The notes beneath the pieces were generated by a model. The model did not search any database. It was not told where the DNA came from and saw nothing but the letters and a program-made list of their open reading frames with translations. Shown piece after piece: positions 1 to 5,606 of a stretch of DNA of 7,555 nt. Each line of letters starts with the position of its first letter. Positions within the stretch are counted from its first letter, which is position 1. The stretch comes from Prevotellaceae bacterium UBA3849 (GTDB lineage Bacteria > Bacteroidota > Bacteroidia > Bacteroidales > Bacteroidaceae): contig DGHL01000113.1 of the NCBI GenBank assembly GCA_002392645.1, positions 1,176-8,730 of the forward strand. Direction: 5' to 3'. A program made the position numbers and the translations under genes.

Positions 1-20
1 CGGTATTGCCGTCTTTTTTC
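1..20 (+). terminator. Possible right part of an intrinsic terminator at the window edge
   Basis: The window opens with CGG, a five-base loop and CCG, followed almost at once by six T residues. This could be the 3' part of a rho-independent terminator for a plus-strand gene lying to the left, with more of the stem outside the window. The three visible base pairs are too few to be sure. Confidence 0.25.
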
Positions 21-46
21 TTGTAGTTTTATGTGTACAGACAGCG

Positions 47-340
47 TCAGTGTGTCTCCCTAGCGAACATAGCGTCGAGTGCCTCCTGTGGGAAAGGGCA
101 TGGCTCCTGTCTCACCTTGGCCAGTTGAAACTGCTGGCAGGCACGCTCTACTGACTGCTCAGTGAAGCATAGGAAGAGAGTGTCTTTCAGTTGATCGAGG
201 CGCTCTGCATCGTCGGCAGAGAACAGTCCGTATGCGCTGTAGCTTTTGTCCTTCTCTGGTATTACACCATGATAGTAGTAAGACCATACGAGGAACTTCA
301 TACAGACGTCGGGAGTCATCAGTACGGTATCGCCCGGCAT
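47..340 (-). CDS. Hypothetical 97-residue soluble protein, in frame behind the GlsB-like gene
   Basis: I do not recognise this 97-residue protein. It begins MPGDTVLMTPDVCMKF and ends FARETH. It has no signal peptide or membrane segment, is rich in aromatic residues near the N-terminus (WSYYYHG, residues 19-25), and has a charged helical-looking middle (SADDAERLDQLKDT) and four cysteines. Its ATG directly follows the TAA stop of the upstream GlsB-like gene, with no bases between, and both reading frames are the same. Translation therefore probably depends on ribosomes that have just terminated, since there is no separate ribosome binding site. A second ATG at 317-319 is an alternative start. 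The non-repetitive, balanced composition argues for a real gene, but its function is unknown. Confidence 0.6.
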   Translation of the reverse strand: MPGDTVLMTPDVCMKFLVWSYYYHGVIPEKDKSYSAYGLFSADDAERLDQLKDTLFLCFTEQSVERACQQFQLAKVRQEPCPFPQEALDAMFARETH

Positions 341-586
341 TTACTTAGATATCTTATTCCATATCCACAGTACGATGACGGCACCTATGGTAGAGGTGAT
401 GAGTGCGCCCAACCAGCTTGGGTTGATGAAGGTGAGGCCGAGTATTCCGAACAGCCATCCACCTACGAAACCACCGATAAGACCTACGATGAGGTTTACG
501 AGGCAACCGTTACCGCCTTTGTTAGTCAACTTGCCTGCTATAGCGCCGGCGAGAATACCAATGATAATGCTAATGATTAAATCCAT
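341..586 (-). CDS. GlsB/YeaQ/YmgE-family (transglycosylase-associated) small membrane protein
   Basis: This 81-residue protein is almost wholly hydrophobic and glycine-rich, with three predicted membrane segments: roughly residues 1-18 (IISIIIGILAGAIAG), 28-51 (LVNLIVGLIGGFVGGWLF) and 58-78 (LGALITSTIGAVIVLWIW). The pattern GxxAGxIAGK, then a GN-linker, then GLIGGFVGGWLFGILG, is typical of the GlsB/YeaQ/YmgE family, whose members are about 80 residues long, so it is full length. Family members are inner-membrane proteins linked to stress responses; their molecular activity is not settled. No canonical promoter is seen between it and the upstream hydrolase gene, only an A-rich leader and a heptamer tandem repeat, so it may be read through from that gene. 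It ends in TAA, immediately followed by the ATG of the 97-residue gene. Confidence 0.88.
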   Translation of the reverse strand: MDLIISIIIGILAGAIAGKLTNKGGNGCLVNLIVGLIGGFVGGWLFGILGLTFINPSWLGALITSTIGAVIVLWIWNKISK

Positions 587-601
587 AGTTTTCTTTATTT
601 A

Positions 602-650
602 TTATGAGTTATGAGTTATGAGTTATGCATTATGAATTATGCATTCTGCA
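602..650. repeat. Heptamer tandem repeat (seven units, TTATGAG/TTATGCA type)
   Basis: Seven consecutive 7-bp units fill this stretch exactly: TTATGAG three times, then TTATGCA, TTATGAA, TTATGCA and TTCTGCA. An eighth, degenerate unit (TTATTTC, 651-657) begins with the complement of the hydrolase gene's stop codon. The array therefore starts at the end of one gene and finishes 16 bp before the start codon of the GlsB-like gene, occupying most of their 64-bp gap. Arrays of this kind are prone to changes in copy number by slippage. Confidence 0.85.
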
Positions 651-1472
651 TTATTTCAAGAATTCCTTTATATAATTAGAAGACAGTTTGTGCTCATGAG
701 ACTTGAAGCCGTGGCCGGCGCCAAGTATGACGTGGAGCTGTGCATGAGGGTATGTGCGGCAGGCACGTCGAGAGTCGTCCATGGAGACGATAGGGTCCTT
801 GTCGCCCTGTATGATGAGCACCGGCTTTTTGAACTGCGCCATCTTCTCGAAAGGCTTTATGGTGCGCACCTGCTCGAAGTAGCGCTTGCCAAGCTTCAGT
901 CCCCATATCTCGGTAGAGTCTGGAATGTCAGAGGCGTTTGGGTAACGCTCGTTCCAATTGTCAGGTATGCAGAAGGCAGGGAATATCAGTATAAGTTTGC
1001 TGATGTCGGCAGGTTGTTCTGCGGCAGTAAGCGAAGATACCAATCCGCCCTGGCTTTCACCTATTAATATAATGTTATCAGCAGCATCACCGCCGTTAGC
1101 CTTGAAGTAGCTGATGATGGCGCGAAGATCGCTTGTCTCGTCAACCACCGACATATTGTAGGCATTATTGTCGCTCTTGCTGTGGATGGAACCGCAGGGG
1201 AAATCGAACGAAAAACACTGGTAGCCCAGTTCGCCGAACAACTTATAGTATTTCTGACCGTCGCGGTGTGTGCCGTTGAAACCGTGCGAAAAGATTACTA
1301 TGCCTGACGACTTTGCTGGCTTGTAGAGCTCGCCGAAGATTTTTCTGTCGCCATTGTTGAGCCAAAGAGTGTCGATGGTGTTTTGTTTAGTGTCGTTTTT
1401 GCCGTTGCAGCAAGTGCATAACCATGTCGTGCAAAAGATAAGCAAGGTGATGGTAGCTATATTTCTTTTCAT
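651..1472 (-). CDS. Lipoprotein alpha/beta hydrolase, cinnamoyl/feruloyl-esterase-like
   Basis: This 273-residue protein is predicted to hydrolyse ester bonds outside the cytoplasm. The N-terminus (MKRN, then a hydrophobic stretch IATITLLIFCTTWL) leads to a cysteine cluster at residues 19, 21 and 22, with a loose lipobox (L-C-T-C), so it is probably a lipoprotein. The alpha/beta hydrolase features are in order: oxyanion-region SHGF (His63), nucleophile elbow GESQGG (Ser140), acid residue in GDKDPIV (Asp226) and GAGHGF (His254). The segment NMSVVDETSDL, the IPD insertion after the nucleophile and the catalytic motifs resemble bacterial cinnamoyl/feruloyl esterases such as Lactobacillus LJ0536; that comparison is from memory, and the substrate is unproven. 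An upstream in-frame ATG at 1607 would add 45 residues, but the promoter lies inside that stretch and the signal peptide starts at 1472, so 1472 is preferred. It is divergent from the patatin gene. Confidence 0.85.
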   Translation of the reverse strand: MKRNIATITLLIFCTTWLCTCCNGKNDTKQNTIDTLWLNNGDRKIFGELYKPAKSSGIVIFSHGFNGTHRDGQKYYKLFGELGYQCFSFDFPCGSIHSKSDNNAYNMSVVDETSDLRAIISYFKANGGDAADNIILIGESQGGLVSSLTAAEQPADISKLILIFPAFCIPDNWNERYPNASDIPDSTEIWGLKLGKRYFEQVRTIKPFEKMAQFKKPVLIIQGDKDPIVSMDDSRRACRTYPHAQLHVILGAGHGFKSHEHKLSSNYIKEFLK

Positions 1473-1504
1473 AAAAATAACGAAATTGTTTTTCTTTCTG
1501 ATTG

Positions 1505-1535
1505 CAAAAATACCTATTTTCTGCGACACGTGCAA
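1505..1535 (-). promoter_or_regulatory. Bacteroidota-type promoter for the hydrolase gene
   Basis: On the minus strand TATTTTTG (1512 to 1505) fits the -7 consensus TAnnTTTG. A weak -33 element, cTTGc (TTGC at 1535-1532), lies 19 bp upstream. Transcription would start near 1498, giving a leader of about 25 nt before the ATG at 1472. Confidence 0.6.
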
Positions 1536-1572
1536 GTTTTTTTCCTTATTTCTGTTATTTTCAAGTATTTGT

Positions 1573-1604
1573 TTTGTTGCATTAGCAAACTTTTTGTATC
1601 TTTG
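1573..1604 (+). promoter_or_regulatory. Bacteroidota-type promoter for the patatin gene
   Basis: TTTG at 1573-1576, a 20-bp spacer and TATCTTTG at 1597-1604 match both elements of the Bacteroidota housekeeping promoter (TTTG and TAnnTTTG). The expected start point near 1611 gives a leader of under 30 nt before the ATG at 1638. It faces away from the hydrolase promoter, and the two -33 elements are about 37 bp apart. Confidence 0.8.
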
Positions 1605-1637
1605 CACACTGAAATATACAATGTCAAGGCAAACACG

Positions 1638-2486
1638 ATGAAGACGGGATTGGTACTTGAAGGTGGTGGGCTGCGTGGTATGTTCACCGGTGGTGTAATC
1701 GACGCGATGCTCGATGAAGACATACGTTTCGACGGCATGATTGGCGTGTCGGCGGGAGCATTGTTTGGCTGTAACCTTAAGTCAAGGCAGAAAGGACGTG
1801 CTCTGCGCTACAACGTAAACCTGCGCAAGGATCCACGCTACATGGGGTTGCGCAGTCTGATAAAGACCGGCGACATAGTTGGTGCGGAGTTCTCCTACCA
1901 CGTGGTGCCGTTTGAGATAGACCCTTTCGACGGCGAGACGTTCAAGGAAAACCCTATGGACTTCTGGCTCGTAACCACAGACATAGAGACCGGCGAACCT
2001 GTGTATCACCAGATGAAGGAATTCACACACCACGAGCTCGACTGGATGCGAGCCTCTGGTTCCATGCCGGCGGTGTCGCGCCCTGTGAAGCTCGACGGCA
2101 GGGTGATGCTTGACGGCGGTATGGTGGATGCCATACCTCTGAAGGCATTCCAGAAGATGGGGTATGAACGCAATATCGTTGTGCTGACGCAGCCACGCGA
2201 CTATTTCAAAAAGAAGTCTAAGCTGGTGTGGATCATAAAGCAACTGACGAAGAAATATCCGAAAGTGGGTGAGGTGATGGCACGACGCCATGACATGTAT
2301 AACGAAGAACTGGAATACATAGCCGCGCAGGAGAAGGCAGGAAACACGCTGCTGATATATCCCGACAAGCCGCTGAAGATAGGACGCACGGAACTCAACG
2401 AGAAGAAGATGCGCCGCGTGCACCGACAAGGCTATGAAGCGGCAAGGCAGATGATGCCGCAGATAAAGGATTTTCTGAAAGGATAG
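1638..2486 (+). CDS. Patatin-like phospholipase (YjjU-like)
   Basis: This 282-residue protein is a predicted cytoplasmic Ser-Asp dyad acyl hydrolase acting on phospholipid or other acyl esters. All patatin signatures are present: glycine-rich oxyanion loop EGGGLRG (residues 8-14), nucleophile elbow GVSAG (Ser38) and catalytic aspartate in DGG (Asp159). The C-terminal region (TQPRDYFKKKSK, then a lysine/arginine-rich stretch containing YPDKPLKIGR) resembles the YjjU branch of patatins; that assignment is from memory. There is no signal peptide. In-frame codons run back to 1530, but the promoter is inside that stretch, so the ATG at 1638 is the start; a weak AAGG lies 8 nt before it. The AraC-type gene begins 36 bp downstream and is probably co-transcribed. 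The gene uses ATA frequently for isoleucine, unlike the porin gene further on. Confidence 0.92.
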   Translation: MKTGLVLEGGGLRGMFTGGVIDAMLDEDIRFDGMIGVSAGALFGCNLKSRQKGRALRYNVNLRKDPRYMGLRSLIKTGDIVGAEFSYHVVPFEIDPFDGETFKENPMDFWLVTTDIETGEPVYHQMKEFTHHELDWMRASGSMPAVSRPVKLDGRVMLDGGMVDAIPLKAFQKMGYERNIVVLTQPRDYFKKKSKLVWIIKQLTKKYPKVGEVMARRHDMYNEELEYIAAQEKAGNTLLIYPDKPLKIGRTELNEKKMRRVHRQGYEAARQMMPQIKDFLKG

Positions 2487-2522
2487 AGAGACGGAAGCCA
2501 CAATAACATCATTTCCGTGAGT

Positions 2523-3380
2523 ATGCAAAAAATGCGTTCGAAGGACTTCATAGTCCTCAATCTGGGATATGCCAAGACCACCCACCACTGGGGAAACAGG
2601 GACATATCGTCGCCATTCCTGCGGATATACTATGCCAAGCAGGGAAGGGCAAGGCTGCATCTGCCCACGGGAGACCTCGACATTGAGCCTGGCAGCATGT
2701 ACCTGTTGCCAAGCTATGCACCTCATGCATACGACTGTGACCCTGGTTTTGAGTTCTACTATCTCTTCGTGTTCTTTCCGCAGGGAGAGGCGGCAGACCT
2801 GTTTGAACGCTACGACTTCCCCACCACGGTGAAGGGCAACCATGCCACGCAGTTGCTCTTCGAGAACTACTGCATGTTGTATCCGCAGCTCAACCTGCCA
2901 TACGTAACGGCAGAAGATTTTGACAGTCATCCTTCATACCATGAATATGCCAATGCCTACCTGCGCATGTCGGAATATGAGCAGCTGCAGCTTCATGGAT
3001 TGGTGGAGATACTGCTGTCATACTTCGTGAAGCATGCCATGCCGCGACTCATAGTGAAGGATGAACGCATAGCACGATTGCTGGACTACATAGCCGACCG
3101 TATAGCAGAGCCCATAACCATATCGCAGCTTGCCGATAAGGCATGCCTTACGAAAGCACATCTGGTAAGGGCATTCCGTAGGGATCTGGGCATTACCCCA
3201 CTGCAGTATGTGATACGCAGGAAGATAAGGCATGCGCAGACGCTGCTGCTGGGCACCACACGTACGGTAAGTGAGATAGGACAGTCGGTGGGATTTCCCG
3301 ATACGTCATACTTCATACGTATGTTCAAGAAGCACATAGGCTATACACCACAGGAGTACCGACAACAGCTGATAGGATAG
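2523..3380 (+). CDS. AraC-family transcriptional regulator with N-terminal cupin-like sensor domain
   Basis: This 285-residue protein is a ligand-responsive DNA-binding regulator. The first half (about residues 30-85) is a cupin-like AraC binding domain: FLRIYYAKQGRARLHL, then GDLDIEPGSMYLLPSYAPHAY, the usual pattern of a small-molecule sensing pocket. The C-terminal 95 residues hold the double helix-turn-helix: first helix pair in ITISQLADKACLTKAHLVRAF (about 198-218) and second in VSEIGQSVGFPDTSYFIRMF (about 249-268), ending with the family's closing GYTPQEYR. Start choice is uncertain: GTG at 2517, ATG at 2523 and ATG at 2532 are all possible, and none has a clear Shine-Dalgarno sequence. 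It lies 36 bp after the patatin gene, with no promoter visible between. The effector and target genes are unknown; the adjacent FadL-type porin is a natural candidate target. Confidence 0.93.
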   Translation: MQKMRSKDFIVLNLGYAKTTHHWGNRDISSPFLRIYYAKQGRARLHLPTGDLDIEPGSMYLLPSYAPHAYDCDPGFEFYYLFVFFPQGEAADLFERYDFPTTVKGNHATQLLFENYCMLYPQLNLPYVTAEDFDSHPSYHEYANAYLRMSEYEQLQLHGLVEILLSYFVKHAMPRLIVKDERIARLLDYIADRIAEPITISQLADKACLTKAHLVRAFRRDLGITPLQYVIRRKIRHAQTLLLGTTRTVSEIGQSVGFPDTSYFIRMFKKHIGYTPQEYRQQLIG

Positions 3381-3418
3381 GATATTATGCACCTCGATAT
3401 AGGATTTTATATGCATTT

Positions 3419-3441
3419 TAGGGGGTGAATGCCTATTTTTT
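3419..3441 (+). terminator. Weak intrinsic terminator candidate after the AraC-type gene
   Basis: TAGG (3419-3422) and CCTA (3432-3435) can pair across a nine-base loop and are followed by six T residues. The four-pair stem is short for a terminator. An AT-rich inverted repeat, ATATA/TATAT, lies just upstream at about 3397-3412. The position, 39 bp after the regulator's stop and before the next promoter, suits partial termination. Confidence 0.3.
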
Positions 3442-3450
3442 ATAGTACAT

Positions 3451-3484
3451 TTTGTTGATTTATGAGATGTTTTTACTAATTTTG
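3451..3484 (+). promoter_or_regulatory. Bacteroidota-type promoter for the FadL-type porin gene
   Basis: TAATTTTG (3477-3484) fits the -7 consensus TAnnTTTG. The -33 region reads TTTGTTG (3451-3457): the full TTTG is 22 bp upstream of the -7 element, while the overlapping gTTG gives the more usual 19 bp. Transcription would start near 3491, about 24 nt before the ATG at 3515. The porin is therefore probably an independent transcription unit. Confidence 0.7.
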
Positions 3485-3514
3485 CGGATTGGTAAAAAAC
3501 GTAAAATTAGGGTA

Positions 3515-5008
3515 ATGAAGACAAAAAAAATTATTGTTGCGGCAGCATGCGCCGTCGCTTCGTTGTCAGCACAGGCAGGTGGACTGATGACCAACACAAA
3601 CTATCACATTGCTTTTGACCGTATGTTTGCACGTGGTGCAACGACTGAGATTGACGCTACATTCTCTAACCCAGCCGGACTGGTATGGGGACACGAGGGC
3701 TTTGAGATGTCACTTAACTTCCAAAAGCCTTGGCAGAACCGTGATATTGACATCGAAGTTGACCCGTCAATGATTCCTGGCTTTTCTAATGCCGATTTTC
3801 CATCTAAGAAATATGAAGGCAAGGCGTCAGCACCAATTGTGCCAGCCTTGTTCGCATCATACCACAAAGATAAGTGGGCAGTTTCAGGTATGATTGGTAT
3901 CGTTGGTAGCGGCGGCTTCGTGGAGTATGAGGACGGTGTACCTATGTTCAATGTGCCAGTAACAGCTTCTGTTATTAATGCTGTTGGTACTAGCCTTGTT
4001 ACAAATGGAGTACCTGCAGGAAACGCAGCATTGCTGGCTCGCGATTTCTCGCTCAGTTCATCAATGAAGGGCAAACAGTATATTTACGGTGGTCAAGTAA
4101 ACTTCTCTTACAAGTTTCTCGATTGCCTTTCTGCCGCAGCAGGTTTACGCGTTAGCTACTATGATGGTTACTACAAAGGACATGTAACTGCAATGCCTCG
4201 CCAGAATTTAGGTGGTATAGTCGGACCAGCTCCACTTATGGATATGCAGCTTAGCTGCATACAGCGTGGATGGGGATTTACCCCTGTTATTGGTCTTAAC
4301 TTCCACAAGGACAAGTGGACCGTAGCATTGAAGTATGAGTTCCGTACAAAGATTTCAACAGAGAACGACACAGAGACACTGTCACTCGCAAAGGGTGGAA
4401 CTACCATCGACGTTAGAGCTATGGCTGAACAGTACGGTAACGAGGTTGTCATAGCTAATCTGTCTGCTGACCCTTCATTTGGTAGCATGGCTGGCAAGGT
4501 GGCTGGATATCTGCCTAACGCTAAGACTCGCTATGATATGCCTTCACTGCTGACTTTCGCTGTTGGCTATGACTTTACGGAGAAGCTGCGCGCAGCTGTG
4601 GAGTATCACTGGTATGACGACAAGAACGCTAAGATGGGCGGCAACCGTCAGGAGACTCTCAGTCACGGCACACACGAAATACTCGCCGGCGTGGAGTATG
4701 ATATCAATGATAAGTTCACCGTCAGCTGCGGCGGACAGCGCACCGACTACGGTCTTACAGACGAGTACCAGCAGAACACTTCATTTGCCTGCGACAGCTA
4801 CTCTATAGGTCTCGGCGGCGCATGGAACATCAACGATAAGATTCGTCTTAACGTAAGCTATTTCACATCTATATATAGTGACTACGACAAGACATACACA
4901 TCACCACTGAACGGTGGTACAGGATATAATGGCACACCATTTAGTGCCAAGGAAACCTACAGCCGCACCAACCACGTGATAGGCGTAGGTATAGACTATA
5001 AGTTCTAA
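3515..5008 (+). CDS. OmpP1/FadL/TodX-family outer-membrane transporter
   Basis: This 497-residue protein is predicted to be a beta-barrel that moves long-chain fatty acids or other hydrophobic compounds across the outer membrane. It starts with a signal peptide (MKTKK, hydrophobic A/V-rich core, probable cleavage AQA|GG after residue 21). Next comes the FadL-type N-terminal hatch pattern: GGLMTNTN, then ARGAT and the hallmark FSNPAGL (residues 50-56). The rest is alternating amphipathic strands with aromatic girdles, ending IGVGIDYKF with the C-terminal phenylalanine typical of outer-membrane barrels. The length is normal for the family. The ATG at 3515 is chosen because the promoter lies upstream of it and the signal peptide begins there; an in-frame ATG at 3452 is excluded on that ground. 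Codons are biased to ATT/ATC, GGT and GCT, unlike neighbouring genes, which suggests strong expression. A strong terminator follows. Confidence 0.92.
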   Translation: MKTKKIIVAAACAVASLSAQAGGLMTNTNYHIAFDRMFARGATTEIDATFSNPAGLVWGHEGFEMSLNFQKPWQNRDIDIEVDPSMIPGFSNADFPSKKYEGKASAPIVPALFASYHKDKWAVSGMIGIVGSGGFVEYEDGVPMFNVPVTASVINAVGTSLVTNGVPAGNAALLARDFSLSSSMKGKQYIYGGQVNFSYKFLDCLSAAAGLRVSYYDGYYKGHVTAMPRQNLGGIVGPAPLMDMQLSCIQRGWGFTPVIGLNFHKDKWTVALKYEFRTKISTENDTETLSLAKGGTTIDVRAMAEQYGNEVVIANLSADPSFGSMAGKVAGYLPNAKTRYDMPSLLTFAVGYDFTEKLRAAVEYHWYDDKNAKMGGNRQETLSHGTHEILAGVEYDINDKFTVSCGGQRTDYGLTDEYQQNTSFACDSYSIGLGGAWNINDKIRLNVSYFTSIYSDYDKTYTSPLNGGTGYNGTPFSAKETYSRTNHVIGVGIDYKF

Positions 5009-5066
5009 GGCAAACGTCGATTAGACGGATAAATAGTTAGTTATAATTTTCACATTGTTTAAGATT

Positions 5067-5095
5067 ACCGCTCGGCAAAGCCGGGCGGTTTTTTT
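5067..5095 (+). terminator. Strong intrinsic terminator of the porin gene
   Basis: CCGCTCGGC (5068-5076) and GCCGGGCGG (5080-5088) form a nine-pair stem with one G-T wobble around an AAA loop, followed by seven T residues. It lies 59 bp after the porin stop codon and should efficiently end plus-strand transcription. Confidence 0.93.
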
Positions 5096-5291
5096 GTTCT
5101 TGCATAAAGCGAAAATCCCAGGAGCGTTTTTCACGATTTACTCCTTGAAATTTGCGAACAAATGGAACCATGGTTTAAAACGCTAAAAAAAGCCGATTTT
5201 GGCGTAAAGAACATGAAGGAAAAGGTAAAAAGTGGCGTATTTTGTCATAATATGGTAGCTTTAGCACTTCTTTTTGCGCCATTTTATGCAA

Positions 5292-5353
5292 TAATTTGAT
5301 AGCTTTTACCACGTAAAAGCTATCAAATTACGAGGTAAAAGCTATCAAATTAC
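5292..5353. repeat. Three-copy 18-19 bp repeat: one inverted copy and two direct copies
   Basis: The unit GTAAAAGCTATCAAATTAC occurs at 5313-5331 and again, perfectly, at 5335-5353, a 22-bp period with a 3-bp spacer. The complementary form TAATTTGATAGCTTTTAC stands at 5292-5309, only 3 bp before the first direct copy. The inverted copy and the first direct copy can form an uninterrupted 18-pair hairpin with a CAC loop; the second direct copy can pair with the same arm instead. There are no mismatches among the three 18-bp cores, so the copies are recent or under selection. Confidence 0.93.
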
Positions 5354-5358
5354 AATAA

Positions 5359-5372
5359 AAGGCCCTCGCCTT
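5359..5372 (-). terminator. Weak minus-strand hairpin with T-rich tail
   Basis: On the minus strand AAGGC, a four-base loop GAGG and GCCTT are followed by TTATT. It could act as a back-up terminator for transcription coming from the ABC gene, but it is over 230 bp past that gene's stop and the stem is only five pairs. Confidence 0.25.
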
Positions 5373-5392
5373 AAAAGACCTTTGTTGCGTAT

Positions 5393-5411
5393 AGCTCTGT
5401 ATTACAGAGCT
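5393..5411. repeat. Perfect palindrome with 9-bp arms
   Basis: AGCTCTGTA and TACAGAGCT flank a single central T, making a 19-bp near-perfect palindrome. It lies 40 bp from the three-copy repeat. Neither side has a clean T run, so a classical terminator is unlikely; a dimeric protein binding site or part of a repeat element fits as well. Confidence 0.8.
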
Positions 5412-5552
5412 TTATGTAAAATTGCCATTTTGCCCGTTTTTCGGAGCAAAAATGAGTTTCGTGATTTTGAAGGGCAGGAAACGCAAGTTAAATACGAATA
5501 GAAGCCACTCGTTCCGCCCCTAAAACATGAGATATAAGAATGTGAAAAAGGA

Positions 5553-5569
5553 GAAAAACGGGCCACCGT
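5553..5569 (-). terminator. Possible terminator of the ABC exporter gene
   Basis: Reading the minus strand, ACGG and CCGT pair around a TGGC loop, and the T run begins within the stem end (TTTTT). It starts 38 nt after the ABC stop codon. The stem has only four pairs, so this is a weak candidate chosen mainly by position. Confidence 0.3.
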
Positions 5570-5606
5570 ACAGGAGACTTGCGGAATCTTCACGGGCAGA
5601 GCATCC

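Larger units (their letters stand above)
5096..5606. other. AT-rich gene-free region between convergent genes
   Basis: About 510 bp separates the porin terminator from the stop codon of the convergent ABC gene. I see no RNA gene and no convincing coding region; a 63-codon minus-strand frame at 5402-5593 lacks recognisable features. The stretch does contain the three-copy repeat at 5292-5353, a 9-bp-arm palindrome at 5393-5411, a 10-bp palindrome AACCATGGTT at 5166-5175, and an 11-bp inverted pair, GCCCGTTTTTC at 5432-5442 with its complement at 5553-5563. A segment at about 5251-5266 (ATGGTAGCTTTAGCAC) looks like a degenerate copy of the repeat. The density of inverted repeats suggests a remnant or carrier of a dispersed intergenic element, but this cannot be shown from one copy. 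Confidence 0.7.

Noticed and set aside
191..580. Plus-strand frames opposite the GlsB-like and 97-residue genes (191-580 and 375-614)
   Set aside because: The minus-strand GlsB-like protein is a clear family match, so these are its complements. They have no signal, domain or start context.
639..1067. Plus-strand 142-codon frame within the hydrolase region
   Set aside because: It is antisense to the C-terminal catalytic half of the hydrolase, which has an intact Ser-Asp-His set.
1473..1607. N-terminal extension of the hydrolase to the ATG at 1607
   Set aside because: It would put 45 Lys/Asn-rich residues before a normal lipoprotein signal peptide and would place the promoter inside the gene.
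1782..2930. Long minus-strand open frame of 382 codons opposite the patatin and AraC-type genes
   Set aside because: It spans two well-supported plus-strand genes and the gap between them, is rich in His, Arg and Val as antisense frames usually are, and shows no recognisable motif.
5292..5353. CRISPR array interpretation of the direct repeats
   Set aside because: Only two direct copies with a 3-bp spacer and one inverted copy; no cas genes nearby.
5402..5593. Minus-strand 63-codon frame in the gene-free interval
   Set aside because: It has no clear ribosome binding site or domain, an unusual Ser/Cys-rich composition, and starts near palindromic sequence; a chance frame is more likely.
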